Shown one piece after another: positions 15,538 through 23,740 of a stretch of 64,000 bases of DNA (within the stretch, counting starts at the first letter, position 1; every line of letters begins with the position of its first letter). The stretch is from assembly GCA_038148895.1 (NCBI GenBank), contig JBBVGQ010000002.1, one strand, 5' to 3'. The DNA comes from Tamlana sp038148895 (GTDB taxonomy: Bacteria; Bacteroidota; Bacteroidia; Flavobacteriales; Flavobacteriaceae). A model generated the notes under the pieces. The model was not told the origin of the DNA, made no database searches, and saw nothing but the letters and a program-made list of their open reading frames with translations. The position numbers and the translations under genes were made by a program.

Positions 15538-16386
15538 ATGAAAAATATATTATTGCCCACCGATTTTTCAGAAAATTCATGGAATGCCATAAAATACGCC
15601 ATAAATTTTTTTGACACCTTAGCATGTAACTTTTTCTTGTTGCATGTTAATAGGCCCAGTACTATTGTTTTGGATGATTCACCCTATTTAACGACACAAC
15701 ATGTTGTAGAAACCATTTATGCTTTGCCGGCCAAGCAAGAACTGCGTGAGATTTTAAAGCGTATTTCAAAGCAATTTCCTGAAAATAAAAACCACAGGTT
15801 CTATACCATAACCGATGACGATTTCTTTATTGATTCCATAAGAAAACAAGTTGAGGAAAAACAAATAGACTTGATTGTTATGGGCACAAAAGGCGCTTCG
15901 GGATTAAGAAAAATAATAGTTGGTAGTAATGCTGGCGATATCATTACTAAAGTAAAATGCACCACTTTGGCCATACCAGAACGTGCTGAATTTACCAAAC
16001 CGCAAGAGATAGCATTTCCCACCGATTTTTCATTAACCTACAACATCCAAATTTTAGAGCCTTTATCCGAAATTTTGGAAAAATGGAAAGCGGCATTAAG
16101 AATTCTTCATATTTCCAAAAAGAAAACAGATTTAAACAACGACCAGAAAAACACCAAGGATTTACTTGAAGACTACTTTAGTCCGTTCGACCATAGTTTT
16201 CACTATTTAACCAATAAAAACTTTGAAGACGCCATTCAATGTTTTATTGAAAGCAGGAATATTAATATGATTTGTATGGTAGCCAAAAACCTAAACTATT
16301 TTCAGCACATTTTGTTCCATTCCAAAGTTGAAGAAATAAGTTATCATACAGAGATACCTTTTTTAGTCTTACATGAAAAAAATTAA
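15538..16386 (+). CDS. Universal stress protein, tandem UspA domains
   Basis: 282 residues from ATG 15538 (a TTG directly before it is in frame). Two UspA folds: residues 1-145 and about 150-282. The first opens with NILLPTDFSENSWNAIKYA and ends with VMGTKGASGLRKIIVGSNAGDII, the G-x2-G-x9-G-S ATP-binding loop. The second begins EIAFPTDFS but its loop (MVAKNLNYFQHILFHSK) has lost the glycines, so probably only the N-terminal half binds nucleotide. It is a cytoplasmic stress-survival protein whose client process is unknown. It is first of five related genes and is followed after 5 bp by a small membrane protein. Confidence 0.9.
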   Translation: MKNILLPTDFSENSWNAIKYAINFFDTLACNFFLLHVNRPSTIVLDDSPYLTTQHVVETIYALPAKQELREILKRISKQFPENKNHRFYTITDDDFFIDSIRKQVEEKQIDLIVMGTKGASGLRKIIVGSNAGDIITKVKCTTLAIPERAEFTKPQEIAFPTDFSLTYNIQILEPLSEILEKWKAALRILHISKKKTDLNNDQKNTKDLLEDYFSPFDHSFHYLTNKNFEDAIQCFIESRNINMICMVAKNLNYFQHILFHSKVEEISYHTEIPFLVLHEKN

Positions 16387-16391
16387 CTGTT

Positions 16392-16778
16392 ATGGAAAGT
16401 TCTATTTTTTTAGCAAAATTTTGGGGTTGGTACCTGATTATTTTCTTTTTGATTTTAAGTCTAAATCCTAAACGCATCAAGCAAATATTTAATGATTTAA
16501 ATGATGAAAAGTTTCTCATCATAACCGCATTTGTGGCCATAATAGTTGGCATGGTGAATATATTGTTCCATAATGTTTGGGAATTAAGTTGGAAGATTAT
16601 AATTACCCTAATTGGGTGGACTTCATTGTTCATTGGCCTATTGTTGTTCATATTCCCAAAGCGTACCATTGCTGGATTACAACTTATTAATATAAAACTG
16701 GTACAGGTTATTTATATGCTGTTATTTTTTACTGGTCTTTTTTTGTTGAATGCTGCTTACGGCATTGTACCGCAATAG
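16392..16778 (+). CDS. Small integral membrane protein, four helices, unknown
   Basis: 128 residues with four hydrophobic segments: about 5-22 (FLAKFWGWYLIIFFLILSL), 42-60, 66-87 and 104-124. A short charged loop (NPKRIKQIFNDLNDEKF) follows the first. It begins 5 bp after the first usp gene and ends just before the next regulatory box, so it is almost certainly co-transcribed with that usp. I recognise no family with certainty. Confidence 0.7.
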   Translation: MESSIFLAKFWGWYLIIFFLILSLNPKRIKQIFNDLNDEKFLIITAFVAIIVGMVNILFHNVWELSWKIIITLIGWTSLFIGLLLFIFPKRTIAGLQLINIKLVQVIYMLLFFTGLFLLNAAYGIVPQ

Positions 16779-16789
16779 GGTTAGTGGAC

Positions 16790-16832
16790 TGACAAATATC
16801 ATTGTCCAAAAGCTAGTAAGGTCTTAACTTTA
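16790..16832 (+). promoter_or_regulatory. Crp/Fnr-type box plus -7 element for the three-gene usp operon
   Basis: The box TGACAAATATCA (16790-16801) is followed directly by TTG (a -33-like triplet) and, after the 23-bp gap, by TAACTTTA (16825-16832). The predicted start near 16836 is about 16 nt before the ATG at 16852. Confidence 0.8.
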
Positions 16833-16851
16833 AAGATAATGTCTTGAGAAG

Positions 16852-17700
16852 ATGAGGAAAATATTGATACCCACCGATTTTTCAGTTAATGCAATGAATG
16901 CCATTAATTACGCTGTGAGTTTATTTAAATATGACGTCAGCGAATTTTTCATCATGCATGCATACCAAGATATGGCCTATGCTTATGAAACATCATCCTC
17001 AAATAAAACCGTGCAAAATGTTGCAGAGGTCGCAAAAAAAGCGGCCAAAAAAAAACTTGAAAATACCCTAGAAAAAATCCAAACCATTTCACCAAATCCG
17101 AGGCATACGTACAACATGATTTTGGCAAACAATACCCTTTTGGATGAAGCCCATAAAATTGTCGAAAAAGAGAATATTGATATCATTGTTATGGGTACAA
17201 AGGGTGAAACCAATAACAAGAAACTAACCTTTGGCAGCCATACGTTGCAGGTTTTAAAATATGTAGATTGCCCAGTACTAGCAGTTCCGGAAAATTACAG
17301 ATATACACAGCCAAAGAAAATACTTTTTCCAACGGATTATATGATTCCGTATAAACGAAGGGAACTAAAACTGGTTTGCGAAATGCTTTCTTCTTTTAGG
17401 TCTAAAATAGATGTTTTGTATTTGTCCAAAACACAAACACTATCAAAAAGACAAGAAGACAACCAAAACTTTTTAAAAGAAGAGCTTTGTAAAAATAAGC
17501 TAAATTTTAACGTAGAGAACAGCCATGACATTGTTGGTTCTATATACAGATATGTAAAGGAGAATAAGATTGATATGTTGGTAATGGTCAATTCAAAACA
17601 TACATTTTCAGATAATATTTTGTTCCAATCAACTATAGACGAACTGGGTTTACATCTAGACATTCCGTTTTTAGCATTGCAAAACATTGAACGTAACTAA
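16852..17700 (+). CDS. Universal stress protein, tandem UspA domains
   Basis: 282 residues with the same two-domain plan as its neighbours. The first domain has KILIPTDFSVNAMNAINYA and the nucleotide loop VMGTKGETNNKKLTFGSHTLQV. The second starts KILFPTDYMIPYKRREL and ends with a degenerate loop (MVNSKHTFSDNILFQST). It lacks membrane segments. It is the first gene of a three-usp transcript under the box at 16790. The two following genes have no box of their own. Confidence 0.9.
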   Translation: MRKILIPTDFSVNAMNAINYAVSLFKYDVSEFFIMHAYQDMAYAYETSSSNKTVQNVAEVAKKAAKKKLENTLEKIQTISPNPRHTYNMILANNTLLDEAHKIVEKENIDIIVMGTKGETNNKKLTFGSHTLQVLKYVDCPVLAVPENYRYTQPKKILFPTDYMIPYKRRELKLVCEMLSSFRSKIDVLYLSKTQTLSKRQEDNQNFLKEELCKNKLNFNVENSHDIVGSIYRYVKENKIDMLVMVNSKHTFSDNILFQSTIDELGLHLDIPFLALQNIERN

Positions 17701-17719
17701 AATATTAAACATAAAAGCC

Positions 17720-18562
17720 ATGAAAAAGATTTTGCTTCCCACAGATTTTTCAAATAATTCATGGAATGCCATAGAATATGCGCTGAAACTTTTTAAGGAT
17801 GAAGTGTGCACATTTTATCTGTTGCACACCTATACTCCCGCGGTATACCATGTAGAGTATGTTTTGATTAATCCTTCCCAATTTGGATTGGGTGATTCAA
17901 TACGGGAAGAGGTAATCAGCCATTTAAAGGATGTTGAAAAGAAAATAAAAAAGAAGTTTAAGAACCCTAACCATAAATTTGAGCGAATAGCTGCATTCAA
18001 TACCCTTATTCTGGAAATTCAAAGCTTTGTTGAAGAAAATGAAATAGATTATATCGTTATGGGTACCAAAGGAGCTTCTGGATTGCAGGAGGTCCTATTC
18101 GGCTCCAATACGGTGCATGTTTTCAAAAATGTAAAATGCCCTGTTTTGGCCATTCCAGATGGTTTTGATTTTGAAATTCCGAGAGAAGTCTTGTTTCCAA
18201 CAGACTATGAAATGCAGTACCAAGAGGATGATGTTAAGCCGTTAATTGATATAGTTTCGCTTTATAACACGCGCGTTAATATCATGAATGTTTCATATGG
18301 TTACGAGTTGTCTGAAGCCCAAGAATCCAATAAAGCGTTACTTGAAAAATATTTTGGAGAAATCGCCCACTTGTTTCACAGTATCAGCAATCAAGATGTG
18401 CCAGAGGCCATTAATAATTTTCAGTTGAGAGCGAAAATAAATTTGTTGGTCATGATAAACAATAAGCACTCGTTTTTTGAGAATTTATTTTTCAAATCGA
18501 AAATAAACCACATCGGATTCCATTTAAATGTTCCGTTTTTGGTTATTCCAGCTAGAACATAA
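17720..18562 (+). CDS. Universal stress protein, tandem UspA domains
   Basis: 280 residues from ATG 17720. An upstream TTG at 17687 overlaps the previous gene and would add a non-conserved 11-residue leader, so the ATG in front of KKILLPTDFSNNSWNAIEYA is preferred. The first domain is intact, with VMGTKGASGLQEVLFGSNTVHV. The second (EVLFPTDYEMQYQEDD onward) ends in a glycine-poor MINNKHSFFENLFFKSK. It is 19 bp after the preceding usp, in the same operon. Confidence 0.9.
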   Translation: MKKILLPTDFSNNSWNAIEYALKLFKDEVCTFYLLHTYTPAVYHVEYVLINPSQFGLGDSIREEVISHLKDVEKKIKKKFKNPNHKFERIAAFNTLILEIQSFVEENEIDYIVMGTKGASGLQEVLFGSNTVHVFKNVKCPVLAIPDGFDFEIPREVLFPTDYEMQYQEDDVKPLIDIVSLYNTRVNIMNVSYGYELSEAQESNKALLEKYFGEIAHLFHSISNQDVPEAINNFQLRAKINLLVMINNKHSFFENLFFKSKINHIGFHLNVPFLVIPART

Positions 18563-18575
18563 AAAAACAAAGGTC

Positions 18576-19406
18576 ATGTTACGTAAAATTTTATTGCCCA
18601 CTGATTTTTCAGATAATGCTTGGAATGCAACAGTTTATGCATTAAAGCTTCTAAAGGATGAGTTTTGTACCTTCTATTTTTTAAACTCGGTATCTATTGA
18701 TGTACCCATGTTTTCCAACCTTTCAAGCAAACTAATCGATAATATGAAAAGCGATGCAATGAAAGAGTTATTGGAGTTAAAAAGTCTAGCTGAAACATCT
18801 GACGCCAATGCCAATCATAACTTTCAAATAATTTTGAGTACCGAAGTTTTAAAGGATGCCATAAAAAAAGCCATTAAAGAATGGGATATCGATTTGGTTA
18901 TTATGGGCACAAAAGGGGCAACAGGAGCAAAAGAATTTTTCTTTGGCAGCAATACGGTAAGCATCACTAAAGGCTTGAAAGATTGCCCTATTTTGATTGT
19001 TCCTGAAGAATACGACTTTACTGAGCCACATCAAATTGCCTTTCCAACAGATTATAATCGATTCTACAATGATAGTGAGTTAGAACCTTTAAAAGAATTT
19101 GTGGATTTGAACAATTCTAAAATCAGGATTGTGCACATTAATGAAAAGAAAGAATTGAATGATGTTCAGAATTATAATTTGATGATGCTCCAAAGCCATT
19201 TGAACCACTGCGAATACAGCCTCCATTGGATGCCCAAATACGCCAAAAAGGCAGTTGAAATCAATGATTTTATTGAGGAGTTAAACATCGATTTATTGGC
19301 CATGATAAACTACAAACACAGTTTCATAGAAAACATACTTAACGAGCCCGTAATCAAAAAAATAGGGTTTCATCCCACAGTACCGTTTTTGGTGATTCCC
19401 GAATAA
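18576..19406 (+). CDS. Universal stress protein, tandem UspA domains
   Basis: 276 residues from ATG 18576, immediately before LRKILLPTDFSDNAWNATVYA. A longer frame back to 18528 overlaps the previous gene and is not conserved. The first domain carries IMGTKGATGAKEFFFGSNTVSI. The second starts QIAFPTDYNRFYNDSE and ends MINYKHSFIENILNEP without the glycine loop. It is the third gene of the operon. The next regulatory box begins 9 bp after its stop codon. Confidence 0.9.
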   Translation: MLRKILLPTDFSDNAWNATVYALKLLKDEFCTFYFLNSVSIDVPMFSNLSSKLIDNMKSDAMKELLELKSLAETSDANANHNFQIILSTEVLKDAIKKAIKEWDIDLVIMGTKGATGAKEFFFGSNTVSITKGLKDCPILIVPEEYDFTEPHQIAFPTDYNRFYNDSELEPLKEFVDLNNSKIRIVHINEKKELNDVQNYNLMMLQSHLNHCEYSLHWMPKYAKKAVEINDFIEELNIDLLAMINYKHSFIENILNEPVIKKIGFHPTVPFLVIPE

Positions 19407-19414
19407 AGGCTCAC

Positions 19415-19457
19415 TGATAAATATCATAGGTTTTGGCAATTGGTTGGTATAAATTTA
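19415..19457 (+). promoter_or_regulatory. Crp/Fnr-type box plus -7 element for usp-nuclease-MBL operon
   Basis: The box TGATAAATATCA (19415-19426) is followed after 23 bp by TAAATTTA (19450-19457). The predicted start near 19461 is about 20 nt before the ATG at 19481. Confidence 0.8.
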
Positions 19458-19480
19458 AGTACTGACTAAATAGCAATATC

Positions 19481-20335
19481 ATGAGACGTAAAATACTTTT
19501 GCCAACCGATTTTTCTAAAAATGCATGGCAGGCCATTACTTACGCCATAGAGCTATACAAAAAAGAACAGTGCGATTTTTACATTCTAAATGTGTTTTCC
19601 GCATCAGGTGATATCATTGGTGGTTTAATCAATATGGAACCAGGGGGTGCACTTTATGAAACGACTAAATTGGAATCGGAAAATAATTTGGCAAAAATTC
19701 TGGACATGTTGGCTTTTAGAGACCATGGCAACACAAAACATCATTTTGAAACAATTTCGGTTTATAACCATGTTGTTGAAGCTATTAAGAATGTTGTGGA
19801 GGGAAAGGATATAGAAATCATCATTATGGGTACTAAGGGAAAAACCTCGGCGCGAAACGGAATGTTTGGCGGTGTAGCCATTAATGTTATGGAAAAAGTA
19901 AGAAACTGCCCTGTTATAGTGGTGCCGGAACTGGCGAAACACAACATACCAAAAGAAATTGTTTTTCCAACCAGTTACAAAACCCATTTAAAAAGAAAGG
20001 AACTTCAATATTTAATCGATTTAACCAAGAACTGTAGCGCAGCAATAAGAGTTTTGCATGTTTTGGAAGAAGCTGCTTTAAGTGAAGAACAATTGAGTAA
20101 CAAAAAGCTTTTGGCCGAATATTTCAATGGCATTCCACATACGTTTCATTTCCTTAAACATATAGACGTACCTTCTGCTATAAATTGTTTCGTTCAAAGT
20201 AGGGAAAGTGATATGGTTGCTTTTATCAACAAAAAGCACATGTTTTTTGGCAGCATCCTATCACACCCTTTGGTCAAGGAAATCGGCAATGATTCTACTG
20301 TTCCTATAATGGTCATGCACGATTTACGGAATTAA
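19481..20335 (+). CDS. Universal stress protein with altered nucleotide loop
   Basis: 284 residues, tandem UspA domains (RKILLPTDFSKNAWQAITYA; EIVFPTSYKTHLKRKEL). The nucleotide loop of the first domain reads IMGTKGKTSARNGMFGGVAINV: glycine replaces the usual Ser/Thr at the end of the motif and there is an extra residue. ATP binding may therefore differ from the four sister proteins. The second domain is degenerate like theirs (FINKKHMFFGSILSHP). It leads an operon with an ATP-cone nuclease and a beta-CASP enzyme, unlike the other usp genes. Confidence 0.88.
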   Translation: MRRKILLPTDFSKNAWQAITYAIELYKKEQCDFYILNVFSASGDIIGGLINMEPGGALYETTKLESENNLAKILDMLAFRDHGNTKHHFETISVYNHVVEAIKNVVEGKDIEIIIMGTKGKTSARNGMFGGVAINVMEKVRNCPVIVVPELAKHNIPKEIVFPTSYKTHLKRKELQYLIDLTKNCSAAIRVLHVLEEAALSEEQLSNKKLLAEYFNGIPHTFHFLKHIDVPSAINCFVQSRESDMVAFINKKHMFFGSILSHPLVKEIGNDSTVPIMVMHDLRN

Positions 20336-20368
20336 TGTTTTCGTTTTTTGGGTTAAAATAGACAACGT

Positions 20369-21211
20369 ATGAAAAACAATGTTGTAGATATTATTAAATC
20401 CTCTGGTGAGAAAACAAAATTTTCTATGGAAAAACTTAGGTCTTCACTTAAGCGTGTTGGAGCAGACCAGAAGACCATCAACCAAATAATTGATAAAGTT
20501 AGGGATGAATTATATCAAGGCATTTCAACAAAAGAAATCTACAATAGGGCATACGCCTTATTAAAGAGGAAAAAAAGCTATTTAGCCTCAAAATATAAGT
20601 TAAAAAAAGCCATTTATGAATTGGGGCCAACGGGATTTCCTTTTGAGCGTTTTGTAAGTGCCATTCTTAGTTATTCAGGCTATAAAACCGAAGTCGGTAA
20701 GATTTTACAAGGCCAATGTGTAACCCATGAGGTTGATGTATTGGCACATAAGAATGGGGAAACATCCGTAATAGAATGTAAATTTCACAGTGAAGAAGGG
20801 CTAAATTGCAATGTGAAGATTCCATTGTATATCTACTCACGCTACAATGATATCAAGGCTTTTTGGAATGGTGATTTAAAGAACGAATCTAAACTTACAA
20901 AAGGGTGGGTGGTAACCAATACAAGGTTTACGGAAGATGCCATCAAATATGGCAGTTGCGTTAATTTGTATTTACTGAGTTGGGATTACCCCAAAAATGA
21001 TGGTTTAAAAGACCGTATTGACCGTTTGGGATTATATCCCATTACGGTTTCAACCTTATTAACAAACAGGGAAAAGCAGTTTTTGTTGAGTAGGGATGTG
21101 GTTTTGTGCCGTCAATTAATTGGGGATGCTTTTTATCTCGATCATTTGGGGGTTTCGGACACTAGAAAAGAAAAAATTCTAAGTGAAATAAGTATGTTAT
21201 GTAATAGCTAA
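20369..21211 (+). CDS. ATP-cone domain fused to a PD-(D/E)XK (Mrr-like) endonuclease
   Basis: 280 residues. The N-terminal part (about 3-90: VVDIIKSSGEKTKFSMEKLRSSLKRVGA, then the helical YNRAYALLKRKKSYLASKYKLKKA) is an ATP-cone, the nucleotide-sensing module of ribonucleotide reductases. After it comes a restriction-endonuclease-like fold: FPFERFVSAILSYSGYKTEVGKILQG, then D123 in HEVDVLAHKNG and E136-C-K138 in VIECKF, the PD-(D/E)XK core. A nuclease gated by (d)ATP level is a reasonable reading, but target and activity are unknown. It lies between usp (33 bp) and the beta-CASP gene (5 bp). Confidence 0.82.
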   Translation: MKNNVVDIIKSSGEKTKFSMEKLRSSLKRVGADQKTINQIIDKVRDELYQGISTKEIYNRAYALLKRKKSYLASKYKLKKAIYELGPTGFPFERFVSAILSYSGYKTEVGKILQGQCVTHEVDVLAHKNGETSVIECKFHSEEGLNCNVKIPLYIYSRYNDIKAFWNGDLKNESKLTKGWVVTNTRFTEDAIKYGSCVNLYLLSWDYPKNDGLKDRIDRLGLYPITVSTLLTNREKQFLLSRDVVLCRQLIGDAFYLDHLGVSDTRKEKILSEISMLCNS

Positions 21212-21216
21212 AAGCC

Positions 21217-22590
21217 ATGGACAATTTTTGCAGAATAAATTTCTTGGGTGCGGCCGGTGTTGTAACGGGTTCAAAATTTCTTATTGAAACTTCGGAAAAG
21301 AATATCTTGATTGATTGCGGTATGTTTCAAGGGTTAAAGGAATTAAGGGAACTTAATTGGGATGATTTGCCCGTTGATGTTGAAGCGATTGATGTTGTAT
21401 CGCTTACTCATGGGCATCTTGATCATGTGGGTTATTTACCTCGTTTAATGAAACAGGGTTTTAAAGGAAAAATTTTAGGTACGGCACCCACATTGGCCAT
21501 TGCAGAAATAATTTTAATGGACAGCGCCAAAATACAGGAGGAAGAAGCCAAAAAAGCTAATCAAGAAAAATATACCAAACATCATCCTGCTTTGCCGTTT
21601 TATACTGAGTTTGAAGCCGAAAAAACCATTGGTTTATTTCAGGTTGAAATGCCAGATAAATGGATAAGGTTATCCGAAAATATATCATGTAGGTTTCAAT
21701 ATAACGGACACATTATTGGTGCAACTTTTATAGAATTGGATATTAACGGAAAACGATTTGTTTTTTCTGGAGATGTTGGTCGCCGCAACGATTATTTACT
21801 GGATGATCCCAAAAAACCGGAATGGGCGGATTTTTTGTTTGTGGAAAGCACTTATGGAAACAAGCTACACCCCGAAGAGGATGTAGATGCCATTTTAACC
21901 GAACTCATTAATGAAACCATCCATAAAAAAGGGAATTTAATAATTCCAAGCTTTGCGGTAGAGCGCTTACAAACACTCATGTATTTACTTTGGGAACTTT
22001 ATAAAAAAAACAAAATCCCTAATATTCCCATTTTTATAGATAGCCCAATGGGTAATAATGTTTTGGATGTTTTTAAGCGGTTCCCCAAATGGCACAAACT
22101 TTCCATGGCAGACTATAACGCCATGTGCCATCACGTTAACATTGTTCAATCATATAGGGAAACCTGGGAAACCATTGATGATAAACGTGCTAAAATCATC
22201 ATAGCAGGAAGTGGCATGGTAACCGGAGGGCGCGTGCTGACTTATTTACAACAACTTATAGACGAACCTACAACAACAGTTTTGCTGGTTGGCTATCAGG
22301 CAGAAGGCACTCGAGGACGACAATTACAAGACGGTGCCCATGAAATACGTTTCTTCGGAAAATACTATCCCGTTAAGGCAACAATTAAAAGTATTGAAAG
22401 CCTATCGGCACATGCAGACCAAAATGATTTGTTGGATTGGATGAGCAACATCAAAAACATACCAGAAACTGTTTTCTTGGTTCATGGAGAACCAAATGCT
22501 CTGGATGCTTTTCGTGTAAAAATAAAGGATACCTATAACTGGACGGTCAAGATACCCAAACTTACGGATGTTGAAAAAGTGTTAATATAA
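21217..22590 (+). CDS. Beta-CASP metallo-beta-lactamase-fold nuclease
   Basis: 457 residues, CPSF73/Ysh1-like. The N-terminal MBL domain has the zinc ligands H65, H67, D69, H70 (THGHLDHVGYLPR) and a later GHIIGATFIEL and FSGDVGRR. A beta-CASP insert (FVESTYGN to IIAGSGMVTGGRVLTYL) is followed by VGYQAEGTRGRQLQDG and the C-terminal LSAHADQNDL and VFLVHGEPNA motifs. Family members cleave or trim RNA; some act on DNA. It is the third gene of the usp-led operon, so RNA or DNA turnover under stress is the likely setting. Confidence 0.92.
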   Translation: MDNFCRINFLGAAGVVTGSKFLIETSEKNILIDCGMFQGLKELRELNWDDLPVDVEAIDVVSLTHGHLDHVGYLPRLMKQGFKGKILGTAPTLAIAEIILMDSAKIQEEEAKKANQEKYTKHHPALPFYTEFEAEKTIGLFQVEMPDKWIRLSENISCRFQYNGHIIGATFIELDINGKRFVFSGDVGRRNDYLLDDPKKPEWADFLFVESTYGNKLHPEEDVDAILTELINETIHKKGNLIIPSFAVERLQTLMYLLWELYKKNKIPNIPIFIDSPMGNNVLDVFKRFPKWHKLSMADYNAMCHHVNIVQSYRETWETIDDKRAKIIIAGSGMVTGGRVLTYLQQLIDEPTTTVLLVGYQAEGTRGRQLQDGAHEIRFFGKYYPVKATIKSIESLSAHADQNDLLDWMSNIKNIPETVFLVHGEPNALDAFRVKIKDTYNWTVKIPKLTDVEKVLI

Positions 22591-22613
22591 CCTTCAAACG
22601 CAATCAATCTGAC

Positions 22614-22656
22614 TGATATATATCATTGCATAAAGCTATTTCTGTGAATATATTAG
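22614..22656 (+). promoter_or_regulatory. Crp/Fnr-type box plus -7 element for hsp20
   Basis: The box TGATATATATCA (22614-22625, a perfect 12-bp palindrome) is followed directly by TTG and, after the 23-bp gap, by TATATTAG (22649-22656). The predicted start near 22660 is about 33 nt before the hsp20 ATG. Confidence 0.8.
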
Positions 22657-22692
22657 GGTTGGAAATTAAGTTTAACCCAAATATAAAATATT

Positions 22693-23211
22693 ATGACAAC
22701 ATTAATGAAAAAAAGAAAACGTAATAGGTTATCACCTTTTGAAAACCAATTACCAACCCCATGGAACACCAATATTTTAAGACCTTGGGGAAGCTCGCTA
22801 TTTAACAATAGATTAAATAATTTAATGGGATTTGATGACATTTTTAATGGTGATTTCTTGGAAGAAGATAGTTTGATGCCAGCTATGAATGTTAAAGAAC
22901 ATGAAAAAGATTTTGAAATTGAATTTGCAGCACCAAGTTTCAATAAAACAGACTTTGAAGTTTTTATTGAAGATGATGTTCTTCACGTTCGTGGAGAGAA
23001 GGAAAAAGAAGAAAAGGAAAAAGAAGAAGGATACTCCCGTAGAGAGTTTAGTTATAGATCCTTTGAAAAATCCATTGTTCTTCCAACTTCTGTAGATTTA
23101 AATCAAGATGTAAAAGCCGTTTATAAAAATGGTGTTCTTAAAATCAAACTTTTGAAAGAAGAGAAACCTGTTGAAAAAGAAATTCCTAAAAAAGTTATTG
23201 AAGTTGAATAG
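22693..23211 (+). CDS. Small heat-shock protein, Hsp20/alpha-crystallin family
   Basis: 172 residues, with a basic N-terminus (MKKRKRNRLSPFENQLPTPW), an alpha-crystallin domain at about 60-150 (MPAMNVKEHEKDFEIEFAAP to NGVLKIKLLKEE) and a short C-terminal IPKKVIEVE tail that carries the oligomer-bridging hydrophobic motif. A highly charged EKEEKEKEEGYSRREFSYRSF stretch forms the loop typical of the family. It is an ATP-independent holdase for unfolding proteins. A 13-bp terminator hairpin follows 10 bp after the stop. Confidence 0.93.
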   Translation: MTTLMKKRKRNRLSPFENQLPTPWNTNILRPWGSSLFNNRLNNLMGFDDIFNGDFLEEDSLMPAMNVKEHEKDFEIEFAAPSFNKTDFEVFIEDDVLHVRGEKEKEEKEKEEGYSRREFSYRSFEKSIVLPTSVDLNQDVKAVYKNGVLKIKLLKEEKPVEKEIPKKVIEVE

Positions 23212-23221
23212 CAATTTGCGG

Positions 23222-23262
23222 AAGCAGAAAGCAATGAAACGAGTTGCTTTCTGCTTTTTTTT
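23222..23262 (+). terminator. Strong Rho-independent terminator after hsp20
   Basis: A perfect 13-bp stem, AAGCAGAAAGCAA/TTGCTTTCTGCTT, with a 9-nt loop (TGAAACGAG) and a run of eight T. It separates hsp20 from the two small genes downstream. Confidence 0.92.
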
Positions 23263-23283
23263 CAAACTAAAAAATGGAAGAAG

Positions 23284-23727
23284 ATGAAAACGAAAGAAAT
23301 AAAATTAAAATATCAGCCTTGGTTAAGCGCAGATATCATGCACGAAGATTCACTTAAATGGCTGTCTGAACTCAATTTCATAAAAGATGAGCAATTGTTT
23401 TTTGACGATTTGGTAAAATCATATACACTTCAGCTTATTGATTCCAAACACTTTGCCGAAAGCAAAAAAATAGTTTCCCGTTTAAGCAGTTCGCAAAAGG
23501 CAACAAATGCTTTGCTTGAGGTAGTTAAAAAGCATGAAAAAGGACTTAAAATAATGGTTGATGGTATTGATCAACTAAATGAAGAGGATGGTTATAAAAA
23601 TGAACATGTTGAGCTTATAACTCGGGTAACCAAGTTTTTGGAAAACTACAGAACGTTTAAAACACAACTGTTTGTACTTATAAAAAACATTATAAAAGAA
23701 GGAAAACAAAAACGCCTGCTTCAGTAA
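23284..23727 (+). CDS. Small helical cytoplasmic protein, unknown
   Basis: 147 residues, predicted all-helical with no signal or membrane segment. The central and C-terminal parts (SRLSSSQKATNALLEVVKKHEKGLKIMVDGIDQL; VELITRVTKFLENYRTFKTQLFVLIKNIIKEGKQKR) look like antiparallel coiled-coil helices. I recognise no family. It lies after the hsp20 terminator and 13 bp before a lipoprotein gene, so those two probably form their own transcript or depend on read-through. Confidence 0.6.
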   Translation: MKTKEIKLKYQPWLSADIMHEDSLKWLSELNFIKDEQLFFDDLVKSYTLQLIDSKHFAESKKIVSRLSSSQKATNALLEVVKKHEKGLKIMVDGIDQLNEEDGYKNEHVELITRVTKFLENYRTFKTQLFVLIKNIIKEGKQKRLLQ

Positions 23728-23740
23728 AACTATTTTAAAA

